Assembly (NCBI GenBank): GCA_943369755.1
Contig: CALROG020000012.1
Location: 1-64,000 of the forward strand
DNA length: 64,000 nucleotides
From: CALROG01 sp943369755
Lineage (GTDB): Bacteria > Pseudomonadota > Gammaproteobacteria > Burkholderiales > Burkholderiaceae_C
Reading direction: 5' to 3'
A program made the position numbers and the translations under genes. Of this stretch, positions 44,137-51,823 are shown piece by piece; the first letter of the stretch is position 1; each line of letters starts with the position of its first letter. Under the pieces are notes generated by a model. It was given only the letters and a program-made list of their open reading frames with translations, made no database searches and was not told the DNA's origin.

Positions 44137-45753
44137 ATGCCTGCGCGCTGGCTCCGGTCCTTGTTGTTGTTGATCCTGGCATTGGTGCTGACGCTGCCTG
44201 TGCTGGCAGTGCTGGCGTCCTGGTTTCAGTGGGACGCACAGAGCGGCCAGATTCTGGGCGCAATGGCCAGTACCGTGCTGCCCGACTACGCCTGGACCAC
44301 CCTGCGCCTGTGCCTGATGGTTGGCGTTGGCGTGGCTGTCGTGGGCCTGGGTACCGCAACGGCAGTCACGCTGTTTGACTTCCCTGGACGCAAGACTTTT
44401 GAATGGGCGCTGTTGCTGCCGCTGGCCATGCCCGCGTATGTGGTGGCCTATGCCTACACTGACTTTTTGCAGTTCAGTGGCCCTTTTCAGACCGCGTTGC
44501 GCAGCGCCTTTGGCTTGCAGGGCCGGGTGTTCCCGGAAGTGCGCAGCGTGGGCGGCGCGGCCTGGGTGTTTATCTTCGCCCTGTACCCCTATGTGTACCT
44601 GCTGGCGCGCACAGCGCTGAGCGAACGCGCCGCGCACCTGATGGAGGCCGCCCGCCTGCTCGGTGCGCCACTGTCGCGGCGCATCCGCCGCGTGGCGATG
44701 CCGTTGGCCCGGCCCGCAGTGGCGGCGGGTGTGGCGCTGGCCTTGATGGAAACACTGGCGGACTTTGGTGTGTCCAGCTACTTCGGCATCCAGACCTTTA
44801 CCACCGGCATCTACAAAGCCTGGCTGGCCATGGACAACCGGGTGGCCGCAGCCCAGCTGGCCACACTGTTGTTGGTGGTGGTGGCACTGCTGCTGCAGCT
44901 GGAGCAGCGGGCGCAAAAGCGCATGCGGTTTGCCGCTGGTGCTGGCGCACGCGCTGGTGCGACCGAGGCGCAGCCGGTGCGCCTGCGGGGCCGCCGCCTG
45001 GTACTGGCCTGGGCGGTGTGCGGGCTGCCGGTACTGCTGGGCTTTGTGTTGCCGCTGCTGTTCATGCTGCGCCCGCTGGCGGCGGATTGGTCGGTGCTGC
45101 CCTGGGACCGCTTTGTCCAGTGGGCTTTCAACAGCCTGCGGCTGGGTGCCATCAGCGCAGTGCTGGCGGTGGCGGTGGCGCTGCTGTTGGGCTGGAGCCT
45201 GCGCCGCACGCCCGATGCGCTGACGCGCGGCGTGGTGCAACTGGTCAGCCTGGGCTACGCGGTGCCGGGCGCGGTGATTGTGGTGGGGCTGCTGCTACCG
45301 GTGGGCTGGCTGCAGCAGGCCGCGCCGGGCACCAGCGCGGGCTACTGGGTCACGGCCACGGTGCTGGGCGTGGTCTGGGCCTACCTGGTGCGCTTTTGCG
45401 CGGTGGCACTGCAAGCGGTGCAAAGCGGCTACTCGCGCATTCCGGCCAGCTTTGACGACTCGGCCCGCATGCTGGGCACCACCGGCTTTGGCCTCATGAC
45501 ACGGGTGCACTGGCCGCTGCTCAAGCGCTCCACCGCAGCGGCGGCGCTGCTGGTGTTTGTGGATGTGATGAAAGAGCTGCCCGCCACCATGGTGCTGCGG
45601 CCCTTCAACACCGACACACTGGCCGTGGTGGCGTACCAGCTGGCACGCGATGAGCGGCTGGGCGAGGCGGCGTTGCCGTCGCTGGCGCTGGTGCTGGTGG
45701 GCTTGCTGCCGGTGGTGTTGTTGAGCCGCACATTGCGCTCACCGGCCCCCTGA
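44137..45753 (+). CDS. Iron ABC transporter permease (FbpB-like, two fused halves)
   Basis: This protein has 538 residues from the ATG at 44137; the frame also opens at a TTG at 44128. About twelve hydrophobic helices fall in two repeated halves, each with the EAA-type loop: LMEAARLLGAPLSRRIRRVAMPLARPA in the first and SFDDSARMLGTTGFGLMTRVHWPLLKRS in the second. This is the fused-permease layout of ferric-iron importers (FbpB/SfuB). It is paired with the divergent ATPase gene. A tRNA-Arg gene lies on the other strand, six bases past the stop. Confidence 0.87.
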   Translation: MPARWLRSLLLLILALVLTLPVLAVLASWFQWDAQSGQILGAMASTVLPDYAWTTLRLCLMVGVGVAVVGLGTATAVTLFDFPGRKTFEWALLLPLAMPAYVVAYAYTDFLQFSGPFQTALRSAFGLQGRVFPEVRSVGGAAWVFIFALYPYVYLLARTALSERAAHLMEAARLLGAPLSRRIRRVAMPLARPAVAAGVALALMETLADFGVSSYFGIQTFTTGIYKAWLAMDNRVAAAQLATLLLVVVALLLQLEQRAQKRMRFAAGAGARAGATEAQPVRLRGRRLVLAWAVCGLPVLLGFVLPLLFMLRPLAADWSVLPWDRFVQWAFNSLRLGAISAVLAVAVALLLGWSLRRTPDALTRGVVQLVSLGYAVPGAVIVVGLLLPVGWLQQAAPGTSAGYWVTATVLGVVWAYLVRFCAVALQAVQSGYSRIPASFDDSARMLGTTGFGLMTRVHWPLLKRSTAAAALLVFVDVMKELPATMVLRPFNTDTLAVVAYQLARDERLGEAALPSLALVLVGLLPVVLLSRTLRSPAP

Positions 45754-45758
45754 AGCGC

Positions 45759-45833
45759 TGGCGCCCCCGACGGGAATCGAACCCATATCTAGCGCTTAGG
45801 AGGCGCTCGTTCTATCCATTGAACTACGGCGGC
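45759..45833 (-). tRNA. tRNA-Arg (anticodon CCT)
   Basis: This is a 75-nt cloverleaf including an encoded CCA. The anticodon stem AGCGC/GCGCT closes the loop CTCCTAA, giving CCT, which reads AGG codons. The D stem is GTTC/GAAC and the T loop is TTCGATT. The acceptor stem GCCGCCG/CGGGGGC has one G-G mismatch at position 4-69. The 3' end begins six bases past the stop codon of the permease gene. Confidence 0.9.
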
Positions 45834-45846
45834 GGGGCTGCGTATT

Positions 45847-47037
45847 CTATTTGCTCAGCAGGCGCATGGTTTCTTCCAGGCCCTTGATGGTGAGCGGGTA
45901 CATGCGGTTGTTAACCAACTGCTGGATCACGCTGATGCTCTGGCGGTACTGCCACACGCCCTGCGGTTCAGGGTTGAGCCAGGCGAACTTGGGGAAGGCG
46001 TTGGTCAGGCGCTGCAACCACTCGGCACCGGCTTCTTCGTTGTTGTATTCCACGCTGCCGCCGGGCTGCAATATCTCGTAAGGGCTCATGGTGGCGTCGC
46101 CAATGAAGATGAGCTTGTAGTCCTTGTTGTACTTGCGGATGATGTCCCAGGTGGCAAATTTTTCGCTGAAGCGGCGCCGGTTGTTCTTCCACATGAAGTC
46201 GTACACGCAGTTGTGGAAGTAATAAAACTCCATGTGCTTGAACTCGGTCTTGGCGGCCGAGAACATTTCTTCCACCCGCGTGATGTGCTCGTCCATGGTG
46301 CCGCCCACGTCCATCAGCAGCAGCACCTTGACGTTGTTGTGGCGCTCGGGGCGCATCTTGATGTCCAGCCAGCCGGCGTTGGCGGCAGTTGAGCGAATGG
46401 TGTCGTCCAGGTCCAGCTCGTCTTCGTGGCCTTCGCGGGCAAACTTGCGCAGCCGGCGCAGCGCCACCTTGATGTTGCGCGTGCCCAGCTCCTGCTGGTC
46501 GTCGTAGTCTTTGTAGGCGCGCTGGTCCCACACTTTCACGGCGCTCTTGTTGCGGCCTTTGTCCTGGCCGATGCGGATGCCCTGCGGGTTGAAACCATTG
46601 GCCCCAAACGGACTGGTGCCGCCGGTGCCGATCATTTTGCTGCCGCCCTCGTGGCGCTCTTTCTGCTCTTCAAAACGCTTTTTCAGCGTCTCCATCAGCT
46701 CGTCCCAGCCCATCTTCTCGATCTTGGCTTTCTCTTCGGGGCTGAGCTCCAGCTCCAGGTTCTTGCGCAGCCACTCCAGCGGAATGTCTTTGGTGAAGTC
46801 GGCCACCATTTCCACGCCCTTGAAGTAGGCGGCAAAGGCGCGGTCGAACTTGTCGTAATGCTTCTCGTCCTTCACCAGCGTGGTGCGGCTCAGGTAGTAG
46901 AAGTCGTCAATCTTGTAGCCGTCATCACTGTTGGGGCCCACCACGCCCGCTTTCAGCGCCTCCATCAGCGTCAGGTATTCCTTGACCGAGACCGGCAGCT
47001 TGGCGCTGCGCAGGGTGTAGAAGAAGTCGATCAGCAT
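45847..47037 (-). CDS. VWA domain protein of the CoxE family
   Basis: This protein has 396 residues. The N-terminal half is helical (LPVSVKEYLTLMEAL, then KIEKMGWDELMETLKKRFEEQKERHEGG). The C-terminal von Willebrand A-like domain has a modified metal-binding motif LLLMDVGGTMDEHI (the standard motif is DxSxS) and later LIFIGDATMSPYEI. Such proteins pair with MoxR AAA+ ATPases as metal-insertion or protein-assembly chaperones. A MoxR gene lies three genes upstream on the same strand. The target is unknown. Confidence 0.87.
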   Translation of the reverse strand: MLIDFFYTLRSAKLPVSVKEYLTLMEALKAGVVGPNSDDGYKIDDFYYLSRTTLVKDEKHYDKFDRAFAAYFKGVEMVADFTKDIPLEWLRKNLELELSPEEKAKIEKMGWDELMETLKKRFEEQKERHEGGSKMIGTGGTSPFGANGFNPQGIRIGQDKGRNKSAVKVWDQRAYKDYDDQQELGTRNIKVALRRLRKFAREGHEDELDLDDTIRSTAANAGWLDIKMRPERHNNVKVLLLMDVGGTMDEHITRVEEMFSAAKTEFKHMEFYYFHNCVYDFMWKNNRRRFSEKFATWDIIRKYNKDYKLIFIGDATMSPYEILQPGGSVEYNNEEAGAEWLQRLTNAFPKFAWLNPEPQGVWQYRQSISVIQQLVNNRMYPLTIKGLEETMRLLSK

Positions 47038-47054
47038 CGTGGGCTCCTCGGGGC

Positions 47055-47651
47055 TCAGGTACGGGGCTTGTCCAGCAGGTACAGCAGCTGGACCTTCACT
47101 TCAGGCCACTCGCCCGAACGCAGGCTGTACATCACCGTGTCGCGGATGGTGCCGTCGCGGCGCATCCCGTGGCCGCGAATCACGCCGTCTTTTCTTGCAC
47201 CCAGCCGCTCAATCGCGGCTTGCGACGCAAAGTTGAAGTTGTCGGTGCGCCAGCCCACCACATAGCAGCCCAGCGTATCGAACGCGTGGCCCATCATCAG
47301 CAGCTTGGCGGTGGTGTTGACGTGGGTGCGCTGGCAGCGTTTGGCGTACCAGGTGTAGCCAATCTCCAGGCGCTTTACCGCGGGCAGTATGTCGTGGTAG
47401 CTGCTGCTGCCCAGCACGGTGCCGGTGGCAGCGTCGGTCACGGCAAAGGCGAACCGGTTGCCGTCAGCGCGCATCTTGAGCGCGTCTTCGATGTACTTGC
47501 GGGTCTGGCCCGGCTCGGGCACCGAGGTGACCCGAATGTTCCACAGCTCGCCATCGGCAGCGGCAGCCGCCAGGCCGGCTTCGTGGGACAAGTCCAGCGG
47601 CACCAGCGAGACGCCGCGCGCCGAAAGAGTGATGGGCTCAACAAAAGCCAT
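47055..47651 (-). CDS. GNAT family N-acetyltransferase
   Basis: This protein has 198 residues from the ATG at 47651; a GTG at 47663 overlaps the upstream stop and is the alternative. It resembles RimJ/RimL-type acetyltransferases: VTDAATGTVLGSSSYHDI, then YTWYAKRCQRTHVNTTAKLLMMGHAFDTLGCYVVGWRTDNFNFASQAAIERLGARKDGVIRGHGMRRDGT. The substrate is unknown. It lies between a small membrane protein gene and the VWA gene. Confidence 0.85.
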   Translation of the reverse strand: MAFVEPITLSARGVSLVPLDLSHEAGLAAAAADGELWNIRVTSVPEPGQTRKYIEDALKMRADGNRFAFAVTDAATGTVLGSSSYHDILPAVKRLEIGYTWYAKRCQRTHVNTTAKLLMMGHAFDTLGCYVVGWRTDNFNFASQAAIERLGARKDGVIRGHGMRRDGTIRDTVMYSLRSGEWPEVKVQLLYLLDKPRT

Positions 47652-47659
47652 GACCGATT

Positions 47660-47884
47660 TCACTTTTTGTTTTTAGCGACACGGCTGAGCCGAAAGCGGC
47701 GTGCGACCTGCAAGCCCAGGCCGCCACCAATGCCCACCAGCACAATGCCGGCGATGCTGGCATTGGTGTAGCCCGCTGGGTCAAACACGTCAAAACCCAG
47801 CAGTTGGCCAATCCAGAAGCCCAGCACGGCACCGCCCACGAAGCCAATGGCGTCCGACAAACCTTCAAGCAGTGGGTTGTTCAT
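47660..47884 (-). CDS. Small glycine-rich membrane protein
   Basis: This is a protein of 74 residues with two hydrophobic Gly-rich helices (IGFVGGAVLGFWIGQLLG and SIAGIVLVGIGGGLGLQVA) and a basic tail ending VAKNKK. The first helix has GxxxG spacing. No named family is recognised. It lies 9 bases downstream of the MoxR gene and overlaps the GNAT region, so it is likely part of the same transcript. Confidence 0.65.
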   Translation of the reverse strand: MNNPLLEGLSDAIGFVGGAVLGFWIGQLLGFDVFDPAGYTNASIAGIVLVGIGGGLGLQVARRFRLSRVAKNKK

Positions 47885-47893
47885 CGTGGCGCT

Positions 47894-48736
47894 TTAGCGG
47901 TTGTGGCGCTGCATGAAGACCAGCTTTTCAAACAGAGTGACGTCTTGCTCGTTTTTGAGCAATGCGCCCACCAGGGGCGGCACCGCCACCTTGTCTTCCT
48001 TGCTTTGCAGCGCCTCCAGCGGGATGTCTTCTGCCACCAGCAGCTTGAGCCAGTCCAGCAGTTCGCTGGTGCTGGGCTTCTTTTTCAGGCCGGGCAGGTT
48101 GCGCACGTCGTAAAAGGTTTTCATGGCGGCCGTCAGCAGCTCTTTTTTCAGGCCGGGGAAGTGCACGTCCACAATCTGCTGCATGGTGGCCGCGTCGGGG
48201 AACTTGATGTAGTGAAAGAAGCAGCGCCGCAAAAAGGCGTCGGGCAGCTCTTTTTCGTTGTTGGAGGTGATGAACACCAGGGGCCGATGCTTGGCCCGGA
48301 TGAGCTCACGCGTTTCGTACACATAGAACTCCATGCGGTCGATTTCGCGCAGCAAGTCGTTGGGAAACTCGATGTCGGCCTTGTCGATTTCGTCAATCAG
48401 CAGCGCTACCGGCTGCTCGGCGGTGAAGGCCTGCCACAGTACGCCCTTGACAATGTAGTTGTGGATGTCCTTGACCTTCTCGTCACCGAGCTGGCTGTCG
48501 CGCAGGCGGCTCACGGCGTCGTATTCATACAGGCCCTGCTGGGCCTTGGTGGTGGACTTGATGTGCCATTGCAGCAGTGGCATGTTCAGCGCCTGGGCCA
48601 CTTCTTCGGCCAGCATGGTCTTGCCGGTGCCGGGCTCGCCTTTGACCAGCAGGGGCCGCTTGAGGGTAATGGCGGCGTTCACGGCAAGCATCAAATCTTG
48701 GGTGGCGACGTAATTCTGTGAGCCTTGAAACTTCAT
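47894..48736 (-). CDS. MoxR-family AAA+ ATPase
   Basis: This protein has 280 residues. Motifs are LLVKGEPGTGKTMLAEEVAQAL (Walker A, split across about residues 33-54), ALLIDEIDKADIEFPNDLLREID (Walker B and sensor region), PLVFITSNNEKELPDAFLRRCFFHYIKFP (sensor 1 and arginine finger). MoxR proteins work with VWA partners, here encoded further along the same strand, to activate or insert metals in target proteins. It may be the first gene of the run to the VWA gene. Confidence 0.91.
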   Translation of the reverse strand: MKFQGSQNYVATQDLMLAVNAAITLKRPLLVKGEPGTGKTMLAEEVAQALNMPLLQWHIKSTTKAQQGLYEYDAVSRLRDSQLGDEKVKDIHNYIVKGVLWQAFTAEQPVALLIDEIDKADIEFPNDLLREIDRMEFYVYETRELIRAKHRPLVFITSNNEKELPDAFLRRCFFHYIKFPDAATMQQIVDVHFPGLKKELLTAAMKTFYDVRNLPGLKKKPSTSELLDWLKLLVAEDIPLEALQSKEDKVAVPPLVGALLKNEQDVTLFEKLVFMQRHNR

Positions 48737-48772
48737 GGGGGGTGTGGTTCAGGGGGATGGGATGGTGCCGGA

Positions 48773-48778
48773 TATAAT
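48773..48778 (+). promoter_or_regulatory. Possible -10 element of the cytochrome c4 gene
   Basis: A perfect TATAAT lies 48 bases before the cytochrome start in an otherwise GC-rich gap. No good -35 element is seen at 16-18 bases; TTCAGG at 48748 is the nearest but is 19 bases away. Confidence 0.4.
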
Positions 48779-48825
48779 CAAAGGTTGATTACGACTGTGA
48801 AATCTCACTGGATTGTGCGCGCAAA

Positions 48826-49494
48826 ATGAACAAGTTGTTGACCACGATGTTTGCCCTGGCTGTCGCTTGCGTGACGGCGGTTTCCCATGCCCAGGAAGTC
48901 AAGGGTGACGCCAAGGCGGGCGAGAACAAAATCGCCATGTGCATTGGCTGCCACGGCATCAAGGGCTACCAGGCCAGTTTCCCCGAAATTCACAAGGTGC
49001 CCATGATCTCGGGTCAGGGTGCCAAGTACATCGTGGCGGCGCTCAATGCCTACAAAAAGGGCGAACGCAAGCACCCCACCATGCGCGGTATTGCCGAGTC
49101 GCTGAGCGACCAGGACATGGCGGATCTGGCGGCCTACTACAGCGTGCATGGCGTGCAGGCAGGTGCGCCAGCGCTGCCGGCCAAGCCCACCCGGCAGCCC
49201 AGCGCGCCGGTTGACGCCTTGCTCAAGAAGGCGGCTTGCGTGGCCTGCCACGGCGAGAACTTTGCCAAACCCATTGACCCCAGCTACCCCAAGATCGCCG
49301 GCCAGCATGCGGATTACCTGTATGTAGCGCTCAAGTCGTATAAAGCCGAGGGCGGCACTACTGTGGGCCGCTCCAACGGCGTTATGGCCGGCATTGCCAA
49401 GCAGTACACCAATGCTGAACTCAAGGCCATGGCCAATTACCTGGCCTCGATTGAAGGCGACCTGAAGACGGTGCCAGACCGCAAGTTCCGCTAG
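48826..49494 (+). CDS. Dihaem cytochrome c4
   Basis: This protein has 222 residues. Residues 1-22 form a signal peptide (LLTTMFALAVACVTAVSHA). Two haem-binding motifs, CIGCHGIKGYQASF and CVACHGENFAKPID, lie in two similar halves, each ending in a Met ligand region (GIAESLSDQDMADLAAYYS and GIAKQYTNAELKAMANYLAS). Cytochrome c4 is a periplasmic membrane-associated dihaem donor to terminal oxidases. It is followed by a strong hairpin terminator. Confidence 0.94.
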   Translation: MNKLLTTMFALAVACVTAVSHAQEVKGDAKAGENKIAMCIGCHGIKGYQASFPEIHKVPMISGQGAKYIVAALNAYKKGERKHPTMRGIAESLSDQDMADLAAYYSVHGVQAGAPALPAKPTRQPSAPVDALLKKAACVACHGENFAKPIDPSYPKIAGQHADYLYVALKSYKAEGGTTVGRSNGVMAGIAKQYTNAELKAMANYLASIEGDLKTVPDRKFR

Positions 49495-49516
49495 CCGGTT
49501 TCGCGCCAGACTCAAA

Positions 49517-49543
49517 ACAAAGCCCCGCATTGCGGGGCTTTGT
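49517..49543. terminator. Bidirectional terminator after cytochrome c4
   Basis: ACAAAGCCCCGCA (49517-49529) and TGCGGGGCTTTGT (49531-49543) are perfect reverse complements. The minus strand continues with a run TTTGTTTT, good for the convergent DUF1841 gene. The plus strand follows with a weaker T run. Confidence 0.85.
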
Positions 49544-49559
49544 GCTTTGTGCACAGGAG

Positions 49560-49994
49560 TCAGTCTTTGGTGGCCTGGCGTTGCACACAGTCGATGTAGG
49601 CCTGGCCGTCAGGCGGGCGGCCGGCGCGCTGGCTTTCCCAGAGCATGCTGCCCAGGCACTCCATGGCCTGGTGGTGGGCGTCGTGCAATGAGCCCCGGCG
49701 CGCGGCCAGCAATTCCACCGCCTGGCGGATGCCTTGCGGCTGGTCGATCGAGCACTGCTCGCTGATCGACAGGTGCATGGACAGGTGCAGGAACGGGTTG
49801 GTTCGCCCGTCATCGCCCGCATAGTGCCGCACCAGCGCGGCGTCCAGGTCGGCCAAGTCGTGGTGATATTCGGGGTGCTCGGCAATCCACTGGCTGGCCA
49901 AGGTCTCCAGCGCCTCCATCGGCTCGCCGCTGCGGGCTTTGGCGTGGACGGAACAGAAAAAGCGCCGGACATCGGCTTGGCTGGGGGCGAACAT
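49560..49994 (-). CDS. DUF1841 family protein
   Basis: This protein has 144 residues starting MFAPSQADVRRFFCSVHAK. The DUF1841 core is HHDLADLDAALVRHYAGDDGRTNPFLHLSMHLSISEQCSIDQPQGIRQAVELL. The His-rich HLSMHLSI segment is characteristic of the family, whose function is unknown. The upstream part of the frame has no family match and lies beyond the natural ATG. It is convergent with cytochrome c4 across the terminator. Confidence 0.87.
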   Translation of the reverse strand: MFAPSQADVRRFFCSVHAKARSGEPMEALETLASQWIAEHPEYHHDLADLDAALVRHYAGDDGRTNPFLHLSMHLSISEQCSIDQPQGIRQAVELLAARRGSLHDAHHQAMECLGSMLWESQRAGRPPDGQAYIDCVQRQATKD

Positions 49995-50107
49995 GGGCGC
50001 AAAGCGTAGCACGCGCTGCTTGTCCGGCACCGGCTTGGGGCGGCGTCCTACGCCGTTGCCGGGGGGCATGCCGCCAACATGTGTTTCACCAGAATCAGGA
50101 GAATTCA

Positions 50108-50329
50108 ATGAACACGGCAAAAATCACAGGCATCATTTTCATTGTGCTGGGCCTCGTCGGCTTCCTGAGCGGCGGCTTCAGCTTCACCAAGGAAACCACC
50201 AAGGCCGAGATCGGCCCGCTTCAGCTCAAGGTGGAAGAAAAGCGCAACGTCAATGTGCCCCAGTGGCTGAGCATCGGAGCCATGGTGCTTGGCGGCGTGG
50301 TGCTGGTGATGGGCTTTCGCAAGCCCTGA
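50108..50329 (+). CDS. Small two-helix membrane protein
   Basis: This is a protein of 73 residues from the ATG at 50108; CAGGAGAATTCA lies just upstream. It has an N-terminal hydrophobic helix (ITGIIFIVLGLVGFLSGGF) and a C-terminal one (WLSIGAMVLGGVVLVMGF), with a charged, Lys-rich loop between (KEEKRNVNVPQ region). It resembles small conserved membrane proteins of proteobacteria, but I cannot name the family. It is divergent from DUF1841 and upstream of pcaI, 99 bases away. Confidence 0.7.
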   Translation: MNTAKITGIIFIVLGLVGFLSGGFSFTKETTKAEIGPLQLKVEEKRNVNVPQWLSIGAMVLGGVVLVMGFRKP

Positions 50330-50428
50330 GTTTCCCGGGTTTGGGCGCGCAAGCGCGGGGTGGCAGGCAGGCAAGTTATAAAAGCAAGAAAATGAGCATC
50401 TGCAAGTACCCGCGAAAGAGACAAACCC

Positions 50429-51130
50429 ATGATCGACAAGATTGCCGCGTCGGTGGCCGAGGCGCTCGGCGGCGTCCGGGACGGCGCCACGGTGATGATT
50501 GGCGGTTTCGGGACGGCCGGCATTCCTGAAGAGCTGATCGAAGGCTTGATCCAGCAGGGAGCCAAAGACCTGACGGTGGTGAACAACAACGCCGGCAATG
50601 GCGACACCGGGCTGGCGGCGCTGCTGGCGAGGGGGCGTGTGCGCAAGATCATCTGCAGCTTTCCGCGCCAGGCCGACAGCCATGTGTTTGACGCCCTGTA
50701 CCGCAGCGGCAAGATCGAACTGGAGCTGGTGCCGCAGGGCAATTTGTCGGAGCGCATCCGCGCTGCAGGTGCCGGCATTGGCGCTTTTTTTACCCCCACA
50801 GGCTACGGCACCGACCTTGCCAAGGGCAAAGAAACCCGTGAAATCAATGGCCGCCTTCATGTGCTGGAGTACCCGATCCACGGCGACGTGGCCCTGATCA
50901 AGGCCGAGCGCGGCGACCGCTGGGGCAACCTCACGTACCGCAAAACCGCGCGCAACTTCGGCCCCAGCATGGCCATGGCCTGCCAGCGCACCATAGCCAG
51001 CGTGCATGAGGTGGTGGCGCTGGGTACGCTAGACCCCGAGACCATTGTCACCCCCGCCATCTTCGTGAGTCACATCGTGCGAGTGCAACGCCAGGCCACA
51101 CAGGCGGGTGGCTTGAAGAAGGCTGCCTGA
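50429..51130 (+). CDS. pcaI: 3-oxoadipate CoA-transferase subunit A (PcaI)
   Basis: This protein has 233 residues of the class I CoA-transferase alpha family. Motifs are VMIGGFGTAGIPEELIEGLI, TVVNNNAGNGDTGLAALLARG and IPLIKAERGDRWGNL-like ALIKAERGDRWGNLTYRK. It pairs with the beta subunit encoded two bases after its stop. The complex moves CoA from succinyl-CoA to 3-oxoadipate. The following pcaF gene supports this over acetoacetate CoA-transferase (ScoA), which is the alternative. Confidence 0.9.
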   Translation: MIDKIAASVAEALGGVRDGATVMIGGFGTAGIPEELIEGLIQQGAKDLTVVNNNAGNGDTGLAALLARGRVRKIICSFPRQADSHVFDALYRSGKIELELVPQGNLSERIRAAGAGIGAFFTPTGYGTDLAKGKETREINGRLHVLEYPIHGDVALIKAERGDRWGNLTYRKTARNFGPSMAMACQRTIASVHEVVALGTLDPETIVTPAIFVSHIVRVQRQATQAGGLKKAA

Positions 51131-51132
51131 CC

Positions 51133-51777
51133 ATGGGCTGGACCAAACGCAGCAAAGACCAGCTTGCCGCCCGCGTGGCGCAAGACATTCCTGAAGGTGC
51201 CACCGTCAACCTGGGCATTGGCCAACCGACTTTGGTGGCCAACCATATTCCCGCCAGCCGCGAGGTGTTGTTGCACAGCGAGAACGGCTTGCTGGGCATG
51301 GGCCCGGCACCCGCGCCCGGCCAGGAAGACTACGACCTGATCAACGCCGGCAAGCAGCCGGTGACCTTGCTGCCAGGCGGCTCGTATTTTCATCACACCG
51401 ACAGCTTCGCCATGATGCGTGGCGGCCATCTGGACATTTGCGTGCTGGGGGCCTTTCAGGTGAGCGAGCGCGGTGACCTGGCCAACTGGCACACCGGCGA
51501 GAAAGACGCCATACCCGCGGTGGGCGGTGCGATGGACCTGGCCGTGGGTGCCAAACAGACCTGGGTGATGATGGACCTGTTGACCAAGCTAGGCACCAGC
51601 AAGATCGTGCGCGAATGCAGCTACCCTTTAACCGGGCTGGCCTGCGTCAAGCGCATCTACACCGACCTGGCCACGCTGGACGTGACGCCCAATGGCCTGC
51701 GCTGCGTGGACCGGGTCGATGGCCTGAGCCATGCCGAGCTTGAACAACTGCTGGGCCTTGCGCTTGATTTGAAGTAA
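51133..51777 (+). CDS. pcaJ: 3-oxoadipate CoA-transferase subunit B (PcaJ)
   Basis: This protein has 214 residues. The beta-subunit signature is VLLHSENGLLGMGPAP with the catalytic Glu (SENG), followed by INAGKQPVTLLPGGSYF and GGHLDICVLGAFQVSERGDLANW. It forms the active site of the transferase with PcaI. Its start lies two bases after pcaI, and pcaF follows after 46 bases, so the three genes are likely one transcript. Confidence 0.91.
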   Translation: MGWTKRSKDQLAARVAQDIPEGATVNLGIGQPTLVANHIPASREVLLHSENGLLGMGPAPAPGQEDYDLINAGKQPVTLLPGGSYFHHTDSFAMMRGGHLDICVLGAFQVSERGDLANWHTGEKDAIPAVGGAMDLAVGAKQTWVMMDLLTKLGTSKIVRECSYPLTGLACVKRIYTDLATLDVTPNGLRCVDRVDGLSHAELEQLLGLALDLK

Positions 51778-51823
51778 TTTCCGTTCAGGCTCAGTGCCAA
51801 CGGTCAACCGGAGACGATTGAAA

